Below, piece after piece: positions 17,016 through 25,063 of a stretch of DNA of 64,000 nucleotides; within the stretch, counting starts at the first letter, position 1, and every line of letters starts with the position of its first letter. Made by a program: the position numbers and the translations under genes. This stretch comes from an uncultured Acidimicrobiales bacterium (GTDB lineage: Bacteria; Actinomycetota; Acidimicrobiia; Acidimicrobiales; SZUA-35). The stretch lies in the NCBI GenBank assembly GCA_937997485.1, contig CALKTH010000049.1:1-64000 (forward strand), given 5' to 3'. The notes under the pieces are model-generated. The model did not search any database, was not told the origin of the DNA, and was given only the letters and a program-made list of their open reading frames with translations.

Positions 17016-17828
17016 GTCCATCGCGGCAAGCTCGTTTGCCTGCTCGCCTGAGATTCCACGATGTCGGATGTCAGCAGCATCGGCTTCGGCCAGGAAAGCC
17101 ACGAACGTGCTCGCCCGTTCCGCCGAGGACATGAACTCGCCGAGCGTCGCCTGTTGAATTCGGATGGTGAACACGATCCACTCGCTCCGCGGCAGCACGC
17201 GAAGGGTTTGCCGCTCACTACGAACGAACAACTCATCACGGCACCTGGCAGCAGGGATCACCGGCTCGAGGTCGGGGCGTGTGGGCTGGAAGAGCGCTCC
17301 ATCTGGATGCACGAACCAGTTGCGACGTCTCACCGTTTGGGTTCCGAGCCGGTCAAGCAAGTTCGTGATGCGATGACGAAGCGCCGGGTCATAGCCCTCT
17401 ACAGGACCGTGCACTTCCGTCAACGGACGGCCGATCTTGTCGGCCAACCGCCAGCGGGACGGAAAGCAGAGCACGGCGGCAGCCAGTTCCCACTCGTCCG
17501 CACCGCGTTGCAAGAGGCAGAGATCTTCCTGCACGGAACGGCCGAGGCGTTCGAGGGGCAACTGCACAGCGCTTCCCGAAACCTCGAAGCCCTCGGTCTC
17601 AACCATTGCCAGCAGCTCATCGGCCGCCGCCCGGCTCTCCGGCGGCTCAGCGATCACCGCCGCTCGGCGCTCGTCGATCAGCTCGGCCCGCAACGCCAGC
17701 TCTGCGTCCCGCTTCGCGTCGACGACCAACCACGGCTCGCCCTTCAGCGAACCGGTACCCATACGAAGCCACGGGATGCTGGCTCGCAGATCCAACTCGT
17801 CCATCCACGCGTCGTCGGGGGCAGTCAC
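17004..17828 (-). CDS. DUF3445 haem-dependent oxidative N-demethylase-like protein
   Basis: A 274-residue cytoplasmic protein of the DUF3445/HDOD family, whose characterised members oxidatively demethylate small amines with a haem cofactor. Family signatures are ELAAAVLCFPSRWRLADKIG, EVHGPVEGYDPALR and RRRNWFVHPDGALF, then the FTIRIQQATL segment. The length is typical of a compact member. The GTG start sits six bases after TACACT, so translation is probably leaderless. No subunits of a multi-protein demethylase are adjacent, and the substrate is unknown. The 3' end overlaps the convergent Septum_form-type gene. Confidence 0.8.
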   Translation of the reverse strand: MTAPDDAWMDELDLRASIPWLRMGTGSLKGEPWLVVDAKRDAELALRAELIDERRAAVIAEPPESRAAADELLAMVETEGFEVSGSAVQLPLERLGRSVQEDLCLLQRGADEWELAAAVLCFPSRWRLADKIGRPLTEVHGPVEGYDPALRHRITNLLDRLGTQTVRRRNWFVHPDGALFQPTRPDLEPVIPAARCRDELFVRSERQTLRVLPRSEWIVFTIRIQQATLGEFMSSAERASTFVAFLAEADAADIRHRGISGEQANELAAMDSAP

Positions 17829-17834
17829 GGGGTG

Positions 17835-17840
17835 AGTGTA
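17835..17840 (-). promoter_or_regulatory. -10 element of the DUF3445 gene
   Basis: TACACT on the minus strand lies six bases before the GTG start at 17828. It is back to back with the Nudix promoter. Confidence 0.55.
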
Positions 17841-17846
17841 CGGAAG

Positions 17847-17852
17847 TAGATT
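17847..17852 (+). promoter_or_regulatory. Probable -10 element of the Nudix gene
   Basis: TAGATT lies eight bases before the ATG at 17861. There is no ribosome-binding site, so the transcript would be leaderless or have a 1-2 base leader. Confidence 0.45.
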
Positions 17853-17860
17853 CAGCGGTC

Positions 17861-18523
17861 ATGGCCGAACAGATCGACGTGATCAACCCTGCGACCGGCA
17901 TCGTCGAAGACACGGTCTCGCGGGCCGAGGTTCACGCCGAGGGACATTGGCATCAGGTGTTTCACTGCCTCGTCATTCGCCGCGAGGCGGGCACGATCGT
18001 GTTTCAGCGCCGGTCAGAGAACAAGGCGGCCTTCCCGGGCAAGCTCGACCTTTCCGTGACCGGACACCTCAGTGCCGGCGAGACGCCGCTCGACGGTGTC
18101 CGTGAAGCCGAGGAAGAGCTGGGCGTTCGTATCGACCCGACGAATCTGGTCAAGGTCGGCACCCGCCTCCTCGCCGACGACAACGGCGAAGGACAGAACC
18201 GTGAGCTCGTGCACGTCTTCTTCATGGACGACGACCGCCCGCTCGACGCCTTCAACCCGCCAGCCGACGAGGTGAGCGCCCTCATTGAGATACAGGCGGA
18301 TCACCTGCTCGAGATCCTGGGCGATCCCACCCTCGCTCGACCGGCCACGGTCTTCACGCCGGCCGAGGGCGAGTGCGGGGACGAGGACGAGGACGAGCAG
18401 GCCGTCGTTGCCAAGGGGACGATGCGCCGTGACGATCTTGTCGAAGGCAGCTCCGGCTACTGGGTCACGCTCGCCGTGATGGCCAAGCGCTTCATCAACG
18501 GCGAGCAGCCCCTCGCGATCTGA
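17861..18523 (+). CDS. Nudix hydrolase, IPP-isomerase-like branch
   Basis: A 220-residue Nudix protein. The Nudix box is complete: GHLSAGETPLDGVREAEEEL (G-x5-E-x7-REAEEELG). The surrounding sequence (VINPATGIVEDTVSRAEVH, HWHQVFHCLVI, FQRRSENKAAFPGKLDLSVT) is typical of the YfcD/IDI-like group of Nudix enzymes. The true start is ATG 17861; the frame extends upstream inside the divergent gene. An acidic loop (GDEDEDEQ) lies near residue 175. The substrate is not predictable. Confidence 0.88.
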   Translation: MAEQIDVINPATGIVEDTVSRAEVHAEGHWHQVFHCLVIRREAGTIVFQRRSENKAAFPGKLDLSVTGHLSAGETPLDGVREAEEELGVRIDPTNLVKVGTRLLADDNGEGQNRELVHVFFMDDDRPLDAFNPPADEVSALIEIQADHLLEILGDPTLARPATVFTPAEGECGDEDEDEQAVVAKGTMRRDDLVEGSSGYWVTLAVMAKRFINGEQPLAI

Positions 18524-18528
18524 TTCTC

Positions 18529-18568
18529 GTGAGGTTTCTGCCAAACCCGGGTCTCGCAAAAACCTCAC
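18529..18568. terminator. Bidirectional terminator
   Basis: GTGAGGTTT and AAACCTCAC form a 9-bp stem around a 22-base loop between two converging genes (Nudix and the anti-sigma-like gene). The A/T-rich stem base provides U-tracts in both directions. Confidence 0.6.
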
Positions 18569-18597
18569 AAGAACAACGGGCGAGAACAGCTGCCGAA

Positions 18598-20451
18598 CTA
18601 CTCGTCGAGCGCCAGCAACGTCAGGAGCCGGGCCCGCTCGTACCACTGGTCTCGATCCACCTCTTCGAGCGAGTTGGCAAACGCGAGGGCCTCGTCCCGC
18701 TCGAGCGAGGACCACAAGACGAAGGCGTGACCGGATGGCTCCCACCAGGCAACCATCGAACCGCCAGAGAGCGGCGGGAAGCTGTCGGTGAAGTAGCCGG
18801 CGTGTCCTCGAATCTCCACGCTTTCCATGTCCGTTCCAGCATTGAACAAAAACACATCGTCGGGTTCGGTGGTCGCTGCGGCCCCGACGGCGACGAAGAC
18901 GAGTCCGGGAGGAAGCGTCGCGTTGTCGACCTCCTCGAAGTCAACGTCGCCTTCGTTGGAGGCGAAGAAGGTTGACGACGAGAAGGGTTCGAGATCATCA
19001 AGCCGCCGAAGGACCACGAATCCGTCGTCGAGCTTGTCGAGATCGACATCGACTCGGGCGTCGGTGAGACCCTGGCCAGTCACCGTTGTGGCTGAGACCA
19101 ACGACGGAAGGAGTGTCTCGGTCGCTGAGATCTCCAACCAACCACCACCGACAAGACTTCGTGCGATCTGCCCCGGCCAGTTCTGGTTGGCTCGGAACTC
19201 TACGCCGTCGAATTCGACCGGGTCGTACGAGCCACCGGATGCGGCCTCGGTCCAATCAACGATGCGGACTGACACCAGGTCTTCGATTCCACCCTCGACC
19301 GGACGACCGAGCACAAGGCCTGAACCAGCGTCGGAGATATCGCGCCCTTCCTCGACGTTGAACTCGATCCCATTGCCAAGAGCGAGCACGTCGAATCTGG
19401 GGGCAAGGTACGCGATGTCCGTCGGTTCTAACCGATTCTCACCGGAGAGGATGTCGACGTGTACGACATCCCGAGCAGCCTGAGGTGACGAGGAGGGTCG
19501 CTCCTGCAAGTCTTGCAGGCGAACCATCGCGCCGGCCGATGTCTCCACGAGAAGCGGTCGGGGGAGCAGCGTGTTGTTCAACGCCTCGGCGACGGCAAGG
19601 TCGCCGTTCGATGCGCCGATGAGGTGATCTGGCCCCCACGCATCGGTGGTTGGGAGCACCCGAGTCGCCCCGGACTCGAACAGCCAAGCGACAACCTCAG
19701 CGTGCTCGGCAGCCGACGCGTTCCGATCAACCCACACGATGGCGTCGGTCGAGTCGGGCAGCCCAGAGTTCACGGGCTGGACATCCTGAGCGAACTCCCC
19801 GAGGTTGACACTTTGCACGCCACGGAGCGCACTGATGGCACTGATGAAGGACGGCTCGAGGTCCTTCACGCCGCGAATGCGGTACGAGGTGGGCAGCAAT
19901 TCGGGCTCGACGGAATCGATGATCTCCGGGCTGTCTCTCCAGAAGAAGACGAATTCCGCATAGGTCGCCTCCGGGCCCAGGTATTCGATCACTTCAACCT
20001 CTGGGCTGTCCGCCAGCCACTCAGCCACAGCGGCCCGTTCTTCAGCCGAGACATCGACGTCCATCCACACCACGGCGTCTCGCGAGGGCAGCCAGTCCTC
20101 CAGGCTTCCCTCTGCGGCGCTCGCAGCAGCGGCGGACTCGGAAGCGGGCGTCACTGCGCCCTCGCCACCCTCGCCCGAGGTTCCTCCCGGTCGGATCAGG
20201 AAGGCACCCAGGCCCAGGACCACGGCCACGGCGGCCGCCGCAGAAAGCCAGCGTCCTCGGTCTCCGAAACCGCCCCTGCCCGGGCCTTGGCCCGCTCGTA
20301 AGGGCTCGCGATGGACCGGGGTGAGGAAGGCAACATCGGCGTGCACGCCTTCAGCCGACTCGCCGTCACCAAAGGCCGCATCGGGAATCACATCGATCTG
20401 GTTGGCCCGCTCGGTGAGCATCATCGACAGTCGGTCTTCGAATTCAGTCAT
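18598..20451 (-). CDS. Anti-sigma-like membrane protein with FtsX-type extracellular domains
   Basis: A 617-residue protein coupled to an ECF sigma gene. Residues 1-67 are cytoplasmic and could bind the sigma factor, 68-87 form one transmembrane helix (WLSAAAAVAVVLGLGAFLI), and the rest is external. About residues 125-220 resemble the FtsX extracellular domain (DAVVWMDVDVSAEERAAV, VEPELLPTSYRI, LRGVQSVNLG), with a partial second copy near 235-275 (DAIVWVDRNASAAEHAEV). The remaining 300 residues are unrecognised. The ATG at 20451 overlaps the sigma stop codon as ATGA. No ZAS zinc anti-sigma motif (H-x3-C-x2-C) is visible, so anti-sigma function is inferred from position and topology. Confidence 0.7.
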   Translation of the reverse strand: MTEFEDRLSMMLTERANQIDVIPDAAFGDGESAEGVHADVAFLTPVHREPLRAGQGPGRGGFGDRGRWLSAAAAVAVVLGLGAFLIRPGGTSGEGGEGAVTPASESAAAASAAEGSLEDWLPSRDAVVWMDVDVSAEERAAVAEWLADSPEVEVIEYLGPEATYAEFVFFWRDSPEIIDSVEPELLPTSYRIRGVKDLEPSFISAISALRGVQSVNLGEFAQDVQPVNSGLPDSTDAIVWVDRNASAAEHAEVVAWLFESGATRVLPTTDAWGPDHLIGASNGDLAVAEALNNTLLPRPLLVETSAGAMVRLQDLQERPSSSPQAARDVVHVDILSGENRLEPTDIAYLAPRFDVLALGNGIEFNVEEGRDISDAGSGLVLGRPVEGGIEDLVSVRIVDWTEAASGGSYDPVEFDGVEFRANQNWPGQIARSLVGGGWLEISATETLLPSLVSATTVTGQGLTDARVDVDLDKLDDGFVVLRRLDDLEPFSSSTFFASNEGDVDFEEVDNATLPPGLVFVAVGAAATTEPDDVFLFNAGTDMESVEIRGHAGYFTDSFPPLSGGSMVAWWEPSGHAFVLWSSLERDEALAFANSLEEVDRDQWYERARLLTLLALDE

Positions 20452-21002
20452 GACCAGCCCCCTTCGGGATCGGCTTGCATGGAGGTGCGGAGCGCGGCGA
20501 GGCCCCGATGGATCGAGGAGGCGACGGTGCCCGGCCGGCACTTGAGCGCCTCGGCGATCTCCTTCTCGGACAGGCCGCCGTAGAAACGCATGACGATGGC
20601 CGCTCGCTGCCGGAAGGGCAGCGTGAGCAAGATTTCGGCCATCTCGTCGACAGGGTCCGTCACTCCCCCGACCTCGGGATCGGCCGTCAGCGTTTCGTTG
20701 CGCTTACGACGGCGGTGAACATCTCGGCAGCCGTTGAGCACGCATCGATTGAGGTAGCCACCCGGCTCGGCGATCGAATCCCAACGCCGGAAGACGGCGG
20801 TGAATGCATCAGAGACGACGTCGTGAGCCGTGGCTGCCGAACCCACCATCAGGAAGGCTCGCCGCACCTGGCCCTCGTGCTCCCGCCGATAGAACGCGGC
20901 GAACTCCTCATCCACTGAGAGGAGCTGCGGCGCCTCCGTGATCGGATGCTCTGAAACGGAAGGCTCCGTGATTGAGGGCTGCGATCTCACATGTGGTTCC
21001 AC
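20448..21002 (-). CDS. ECF-type RNA polymerase sigma factor
   Basis: A 184-residue sigma-70 family protein with only regions 2 and 4. Region 2 is about residues 30-75 (EEFAAFYRREHEGQVRRAF, VVSDAFTAVFRRWD). Region 4 is about 125-170 (LPFRQRAAIVMRFYGGLSEK, GTVASSIHRGLAALR), with a clear helix-turn-helix. It resembles the SigE/SigM-like SACE groups of actinobacteria. It starts with GTG at 21002, lies 45 bp after folE on the same strand, and overlaps the downstream anti-sigma-like gene by 4 bp. Activity is presumably released by an extracellular signal sensed by the FtsX-like domains. Confidence 0.92.
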   Translation of the reverse strand: MEPHVRSQPSITEPSVSEHPITEAPQLLSVDEEFAAFYRREHEGQVRRAFLMVGSAATAHDVVSDAFTAVFRRWDSIAEPGGYLNRCVLNGCRDVHRRRKRNETLTADPEVGGVTDPVDEMAEILLTLPFRQRAAIVMRFYGGLSEKEIAEALKCRPGTVASSIHRGLAALRTSMQADPEGGWS

Positions 21003-21047
21003 GGTTGAGACCGGAGAATCCTTGCATCCAGGACCGAGAAACTTCGA

Positions 21048-21644
21048 TCAGGCTCGGATGAGACCAAGCGCTTCGGCCCGAGTGGTGGCGTTTTCCTTCA
21101 GCAGTCCGCGCACTGCCGAGGTGGTGGTCATCGCTCCCGGTTTGCGGACGCCGCGCATCGTCATGCACAAATGCTCGGCCTCCATGACCACAACCACACC
21201 AGCGGCACCGAGGCGTTCCACCAGCGCGTCGGCCACCTGCACGGTGAGGCGCTCCTGCACTTGCAGCCGCCGGGCGTAACCATCAACGAGGCGAGCCAGC
21301 TTCGAAAGCCCGCACACCTTTCCCTCGGCGGACGGGATGTAGCCGATGTGAGCGGTACCGATGAAGGGCAGCATGTGGTGCTCGCACAGCGAGCTGAAGG
21401 GAATGTCCTTCACGATCACGAGCTCGTCGTGATCAACTTCGAACTGACGCTCGAGATGCGCCGCCGGATCCTCGTGGTAGCCGCCGAGGATCTCTCCGTA
21501 GGACTTGGCTACTCGCTTTGGTGTGTCGAGCAAGCCGTCGCGGTTCGGGTCTTCGCCGATGGCGGCAAGGATCTCGCGAACTGCAGCCTCGATGCGGGCC
21601 GTGTCGGGCCCGGAGGTGGCGTCGTTGGAAGCGTCGGTGGTCAC
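21048..21644 (-). CDS. folE: GTP cyclohydrolase I
   Basis: A 198-residue enzyme making 7,8-dihydroneopterin triphosphate from GTP, the first step of folate or pterin synthesis. Zinc ligands are visible in [11 protein letters not shown] (Cys, His) and [11 protein letters not shown] (Cys). [17 protein letters not shown] and [10 protein letters not shown] are family signatures. The length is standard. Translation starts at GTG 21644, immediately after a perfect 11-bp hairpin whose distal arm ends at the start codon. No other folate genes are nearby. Confidence 0.97.
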   Translation of the reverse strand: MTTDASNDATSGPDTARIEAAVREILAAIGEDPNRDGLLDTPKRVAKSYGEILGGYHEDPAAHLERQFEVDHDELVIVKDIPFSSLCEHHMLPFIGTAHIGYIPSAEGKVCGLSKLARLVDGYARRLQVQERLTVQVADALVERLGAAGVVVVMEAEHLCMTMRGVRKPGAMTTTSAVRGLLKENATTRAEALGLIRA

Positions 21645-21671
21645 CCGGGCAGGATATTGCTCCTGCCCGGG
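21644..21671 (-). promoter_or_regulatory. Hairpin abutting the folE start codon
   Basis: CCCGGGCAGGA and TCCTGCCCGGG form a perfect 11-bp stem with a 6-base loop. On the mRNA strand the 3' arm runs directly into the GTG start, and the only GGAG lies in the 5' arm. It may terminate the upstream lipoprotein transcript or mask folE translation. Confidence 0.6.
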
Positions 21672-21734
21672 CTCCGACCGGAATGCGGCAACTCGGTCTT
21701 GTGAGCCGAGACTCGCCGCAAGAACACGGTGGGC

Positions 21735-22217
21735 CTAGAGACCAGAGCCCTTGGCTGTTCCGGTGGTGTTTTCACCACTCACGGGCTGCACCATGCACAC
21801 GATCTCGCGATCGCCTTGAGCCCAAGACGTTGCCGTCGGCGTCAGCGGAGTGATGTCGTAGATCGACGAAGCGAAGTCAAGGCCGACGAACGCATCGAAC
21901 CGCTCGAGGCAACCTTCCTGCCATGCAGTGGTGATCGCTGCGTCGCCCGGGAAGTCGCCATCGGGCATGTCGAACAGGGCGTAGACCTCATTCAGGTGAG
22001 GATCGGCGCAGGGCACGGCAGTGGCGGCGGAAATCTCACCGGTTCCAAGATCGCCGAAGCAATCGCCGACCTGAATGGCGAAAACACCGACGTCGCCGCT
22101 CTCGACCACAGCGCCGTTCTCGTCTCTCGTGGTCTCATCGGAGTCGGCCGCCGAGCAAGCGGTGGCAACGAATCCCAGGGCAAGTGCTGCGGTGGCAGCA
22201 CGTCGAAGTACGGACAT
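21735..22217 (-). CDS. Septum_form-type lipoprotein (3)
   Basis: A 160-residue lipoprotein. ATG 22217 is preceded by GAGAGGAA, and the lipobox is ATAC after AATAALALGFV. The domain carries VGDCFGDLGTGEIS, CADPHLNEVYALF, a GCLERFDAFVG segment and TSWAQGDREIVCMV. These align with the external domain of the 16131 protein, including four matching cysteines. It differs from that protein in being lipid-anchored rather than transmembrane. It is divergent from the lar operon and upstream of folE on the same strand. Function unknown. Confidence 0.75.
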   Translation of the reverse strand: MSVLRRAATAALALGFVATACSAADSDETTRDENGAVVESGDVGVFAIQVGDCFGDLGTGEISAATAVPCADPHLNEVYALFDMPDGDFPGDAAITTAWQEGCLERFDAFVGLDFASSIYDITPLTPTATSWAQGDREIVCMVQPVSGENTTGTAKGSGL

Positions 22218-22313
22218 CAGGTTCCTCTCAGACACGCGCCGCAACACCACTTGCCGCAACGCCAAGATGATGATCGGGCGATCGGCGATGAAACCGAAGC
22301 GATTTCTCTGGAT

Positions 22314-22328
22314 TCGAACGCGGTTCGA
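22314..22328. promoter_or_regulatory. Palindrome upstream of larE
   Basis: TCGAAC-GCG-GTTCGA is a perfect 15-bp dyad located just upstream of the larE -10 element. It looks like a LexA box but has a 3-bp centre instead of 4, so it is more likely the site of another regulator. Confidence 0.4.
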
Positions 22329-22335
22329 CTTCTCC

Positions 22336-22341
22336 TAGCCT
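22336..22341 (+). promoter_or_regulatory. -10 element of the lar operon
   Basis: TAGCCT, then six bases (GTCGGA), then the ATG of larE. No ribosome-binding site is present, so the mRNA is probably leaderless. Confidence 0.6.
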
Positions 22342-22347
22342 GTCGGA

Positions 22348-23190
22348 ATGCCAACGCAGGATTCCGCCATCGCCACGCTCGAGGCCCGCCTCGGCGACGC
22401 TGTCCGAGAGGTCGGCCCGATGGTCGTTGCCTTCTCCGGTGGCGTGGACTCTGCTCTCGTGCTGGCGGCCGCAACTCGAAATCTCCCAGCCTCCGATGTG
22501 GTCGCTGCGACAGCCGACTCCGCTTCGCTGGCGACCGGCGAGCTCGAGACGTGCCGTTCAATGGCTGCCTCGCTCGGCGCCGAGTGGGTGGGGCCGGCAA
22601 CCCAAGAATTCAACGATCCCCGCTATCTAGCAAACGACGGCGACCGCTGCTTCTGGTGCAAAACAGCACTCATGGATCAGCTCGAGCCGATCGCCAATGA
22701 GCGGGCCGCCACCGTTGTGCTTGGCGTGAATCTGGATGATCTCGGCGATCATCGTCCCGGCCAGGAGGCGGCTCGGGAGCGAGGCGCCGCCTTCCCGCTC
22801 GTGACCGCCGAATTCACCAAGGCGGATGTCCGTACGCTGGCCAAAGCGTGGGACCTCGAAGTCTGGGATCGCCCCGCAATGCCCTGCCTGTCCTCGCGAA
22901 TCCCCTACGGCACGCCGGTGACCGTGCCGTTGATCTCGAAGATCGACCGGGCCGAGGCCGCCCTCCGAGCGTTGGGCTTCGCCGATGTGCGGGTGCGCCA
23001 CTACGAGCAAACGGCTCGCATCGAGGTGCCTGCTGCCGACTTCGGCCATGCGGCAGCGAACGCCGAGGCGATCGTGGCCGCGGTGACCGACGTTGGGTAT
23101 CAGTACGTCACACTCGATCTCGCCGGCCTTCGGTCCGGAAACCTCAACCGAGCGCTCGCCACCAACACCTCGGCAGACACGGCCTCGTGA
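22348..23190 (+). CDS. larE: LarE, sulfur insertase of nickel-pincer cofactor synthesis
   Basis: A 280-residue PP-loop ATP pyrophosphatase that adenylylates and thiolates the pyridinium dicarboxylate precursor. The PP-loop is FSGGVDSALV (residues 29-38). Three cysteines, C101 and C104 (CFWC) and C180 (PAMPCLSSR), fit the Thermotoga-type LarE that is thought to use an iron-sulfur cluster to deliver sulfur repeatedly. The Lactiplantibacillus enzyme sacrifices a single cysteine equivalent to C180. It is the first gene of larE-larB-larC, with a 4-bp overlap to larB. Confidence 0.93.
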   Translation: MPTQDSAIATLEARLGDAVREVGPMVVAFSGGVDSALVLAAATRNLPASDVVAATADSASLATGELETCRSMAASLGAEWVGPATQEFNDPRYLANDGDRCFWCKTALMDQLEPIANERAATVVLGVNLDDLGDHRPGQEAARERGAAFPLVTAEFTKADVRTLAKAWDLEVWDRPAMPCLSSRIPYGTPVTVPLISKIDRAEAALRALGFADVRVRHYEQTARIEVPAADFGHAAANAEAIVAAVTDVGYQYVTLDLAGLRSGNLNRALATNTSADTAS

Positions 23191-23840
23191 GCGAACAGCC
23201 ACTCGATCATGCCCGGCTCGATCATCAGCGAGGCCAGCGCATCGATCTTCCCGAGGCGGTCTATTGCCAAGGCAAGACGGTGCAGCAGTGCGTCGAGATC
23301 GTGGAGGAGTTCCTCGCCACCGGCACCGATGCCGTGATCGCCACGCGGGCCACGCAGGAACAGTTCGAAGCGCTGAGCGCACTCGAGCCGCTGGCCTCTG
23401 GGCACGGTGTGCTCTCGTGGCGGCACCGTCCGACAACGGGGCGCACGGCCATCATCGCCGCCGCCGGCACCTCAGATCTGCCCGTTGCTGACGAGTGTCG
23501 GCTCACCCTGCAAGCCTTGGGCCACCGGGCCACCGTTATCACTGACATCGGAGTTGCCGGCTTGCACCGCCTGCTCGATGCGCTGCCCGAGTTCGAGGGC
23601 GGCGAAGTGATCGTGGCGTGTGCCGGTATGGAGGGAGCGCTCCCCACGGTCATGGCCGGGCTGGTGGCCCAACCGATCATCGCTGTGCCGACCAGCGTTG
23701 GCTACGGCAGCTCCTTCGATGGCGTCACCGCAATGATGGGAATGATGGCTTCGTGTGCTCCCGGCATCGCGGTGGTCGGTATCGACAACGGCTACGGCGC
23801 AGCCTGCGCGGCCCATCGCATTCTTCGGTCGGGTTCGTGA
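23187..23840 (+). CDS. larB: LarB, carboxylase/hydrolase of nickel-pincer cofactor synthesis
   Basis: A 217-residue enzyme that carboxylates nicotinic acid adenine dinucleotide at C5 and releases AMP to give pyridinium-3,5-biscarboxylate mononucleotide. Motifs include RIDLPEAVYCQGKT near the N-terminus, then the AIR-carboxylase-like core (IIAAAGTSDLPVADE, DIGVAGLHRLL, GMEGALPTVMAGLV, IAVPTSVGYGSSFDGVTAMM). The GTG start at 23187 overlaps the larE stop (GTGA), which fixes the start despite a longer open frame. It is coupled to larC in the same way. Confidence 0.95.
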   Translation: MSEQPLDHARLDHQRGQRIDLPEAVYCQGKTVQQCVEIVEEFLATGTDAVIATRATQEQFEALSALEPLASGHGVLSWRHRPTTGRTAIIAAAGTSDLPVADECRLTLQALGHRATVITDIGVAGLHRLLDALPEFEGGEVIVACAGMEGALPTVMAGLVAQPIIAVPTSVGYGSSFDGVTAMMGMMASCAPGIAVVGIDNGYGAACAAHRILRSGS

Positions 23841-25030
23841 AGCTCTGGATCGATCCAACGTTCGGAGCCAGCGGCAACATGCTGCTGGCCGCGCTCGGAG
23901 CCCTCATCCCAGCGGGCGAACCCGACCCACTCGAAGGACTCCAGGCGCTGGGAGACCTCGGTTTCCACCTTGCTTCCAGCGAGGTGACCCGATGCGGTCT
24001 GAGTGCCCATCACCTGAGCGTCGAGCTCACTTCAGGAGCGGAGCACGCCGGACACGGCCATCGACAATGGTCCGACATCGACGAGTTGCTGGCCGGGGCC
24101 GACCTGCCGGAACGGGCGACGACCGGAGCTCGCCGCACCTTCCGCCTTCTCGGCGAGGTCGAGGCAGAGCAACACGCGGTGCCGATCGATGAGGTCCACT
24201 TTCACGAGGTTGGGGCCGTCGACGCCCTGGTTGACATCGTCGGCGTGTGGCTGCTGATCGACTCGCTCAGTCCAGAGACCATCACCGTCGGGCCTGTGGG
24301 CCTCGGCCACGGCACCGTCAAGGCCGCCCACGGCGTGTTGCCACTCCCAGCACCGGCGACAACTCGCTTGCTTCGAGGTCACCCCGTTCGGTCACTCGAT
24401 GTCGAGGGCGAGACTTGCACACCAACGGGCGCAGCGCTCCTCGTCTCCCTCGCTGATGCCTGGGGGCCGCTGCCTAGTGGCACGCTCGGTCGGAGCACCC
24501 GAGGGGCTGGCACGTGGAACCCAGCCGACCATCCCAACGTGGTGACCGTGATCGAGGTGGCGAACGTGGCGGCCACCAACGGCGGAGCAGCGGTCGAGAG
24601 CGCAACGGTGCTGTCTTGCAACGTGGACGACCGGACCGGCGAGGATCTCGGGCGAACCATCGATCGTCTGCTGGCCGAGGGGGCGAGCGATGCCTGGATC
24701 GTGCCCATCGTCATGAAGAAGTCCCGGCCCGCTCACGAGGTTCGTGTGCTCTGCGAACCAGCTCGGGCCGATCATCTTCGCTCGGTGTTGCTGGCCGAGA
24801 CTGGCGCCTTGGGCTGCCGGACGCAGACGGCTGACAAGCACGTCCTGCCGCGGAGAATGGAAGCCGTCGAGCTCGACGGGTGGACCATTCGGGTGAAGAT
24901 CGGACCGCACGGGGCCAAACCGGAGTACGACGATCTCGTGGCCATGAGCGATGCAACCGGCGAACCCATTCGCCTGCTCCGCACACGAGCGCTTCAGACC
25001 TGGAGCGACGCTTCGCTGCCAGAAATGTGA
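23837..25030 (+). CDS. larC: LarC, nickel insertase
   Basis: A 397-residue CTP-dependent cyclometallase that inserts nickel to complete the pincer cofactor. WIDPTFGASGNMLLAALG, the histidine-rich region (HAGHGHRQW), DEVHFHEVGAVDALVDIVG and the C-terminal SCNVDDRTGEDLG, ADKHVLPRRM are family hallmarks. In Lactiplantibacillus the gene is read through a programmed frameshift (LarC1/LarC2); here it is one uninterrupted frame. GTG 23837 overlaps the larB stop. No larA or larD homologue lies in the window, so the client enzyme is elsewhere. Confidence 0.94.
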   Translation: MKLWIDPTFGASGNMLLAALGALIPAGEPDPLEGLQALGDLGFHLASSEVTRCGLSAHHLSVELTSGAEHAGHGHRQWSDIDELLAGADLPERATTGARRTFRLLGEVEAEQHAVPIDEVHFHEVGAVDALVDIVGVWLLIDSLSPETITVGPVGLGHGTVKAAHGVLPLPAPATTRLLRGHPVRSLDVEGETCTPTGAALLVSLADAWGPLPSGTLGRSTRGAGTWNPADHPNVVTVIEVANVAATNGGAAVESATVLSCNVDDRTGEDLGRTIDRLLAEGASDAWIVPIVMKKSRPAHEVRVLCEPARADHLRSVLLAETGALGCRTQTADKHVLPRRMEAVELDGWTIRVKIGPHGAKPEYDDLVAMSDATGEPIRLLRTRALQTWSDASLPEM

Positions 25031-25063
25031 CACGCGGCACCCGCCGGGCCACACTTACCGCCA

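Noticed and set aside
22314-22328. Possible LexA box upstream of larE (TCGAAC-GCG-GTTCGA)
   Set aside because: The centre is 3 bp, whereas the two real boxes here and the actinobacterial consensus have 4 bp. Kept only as a palindrome of unknown partner.
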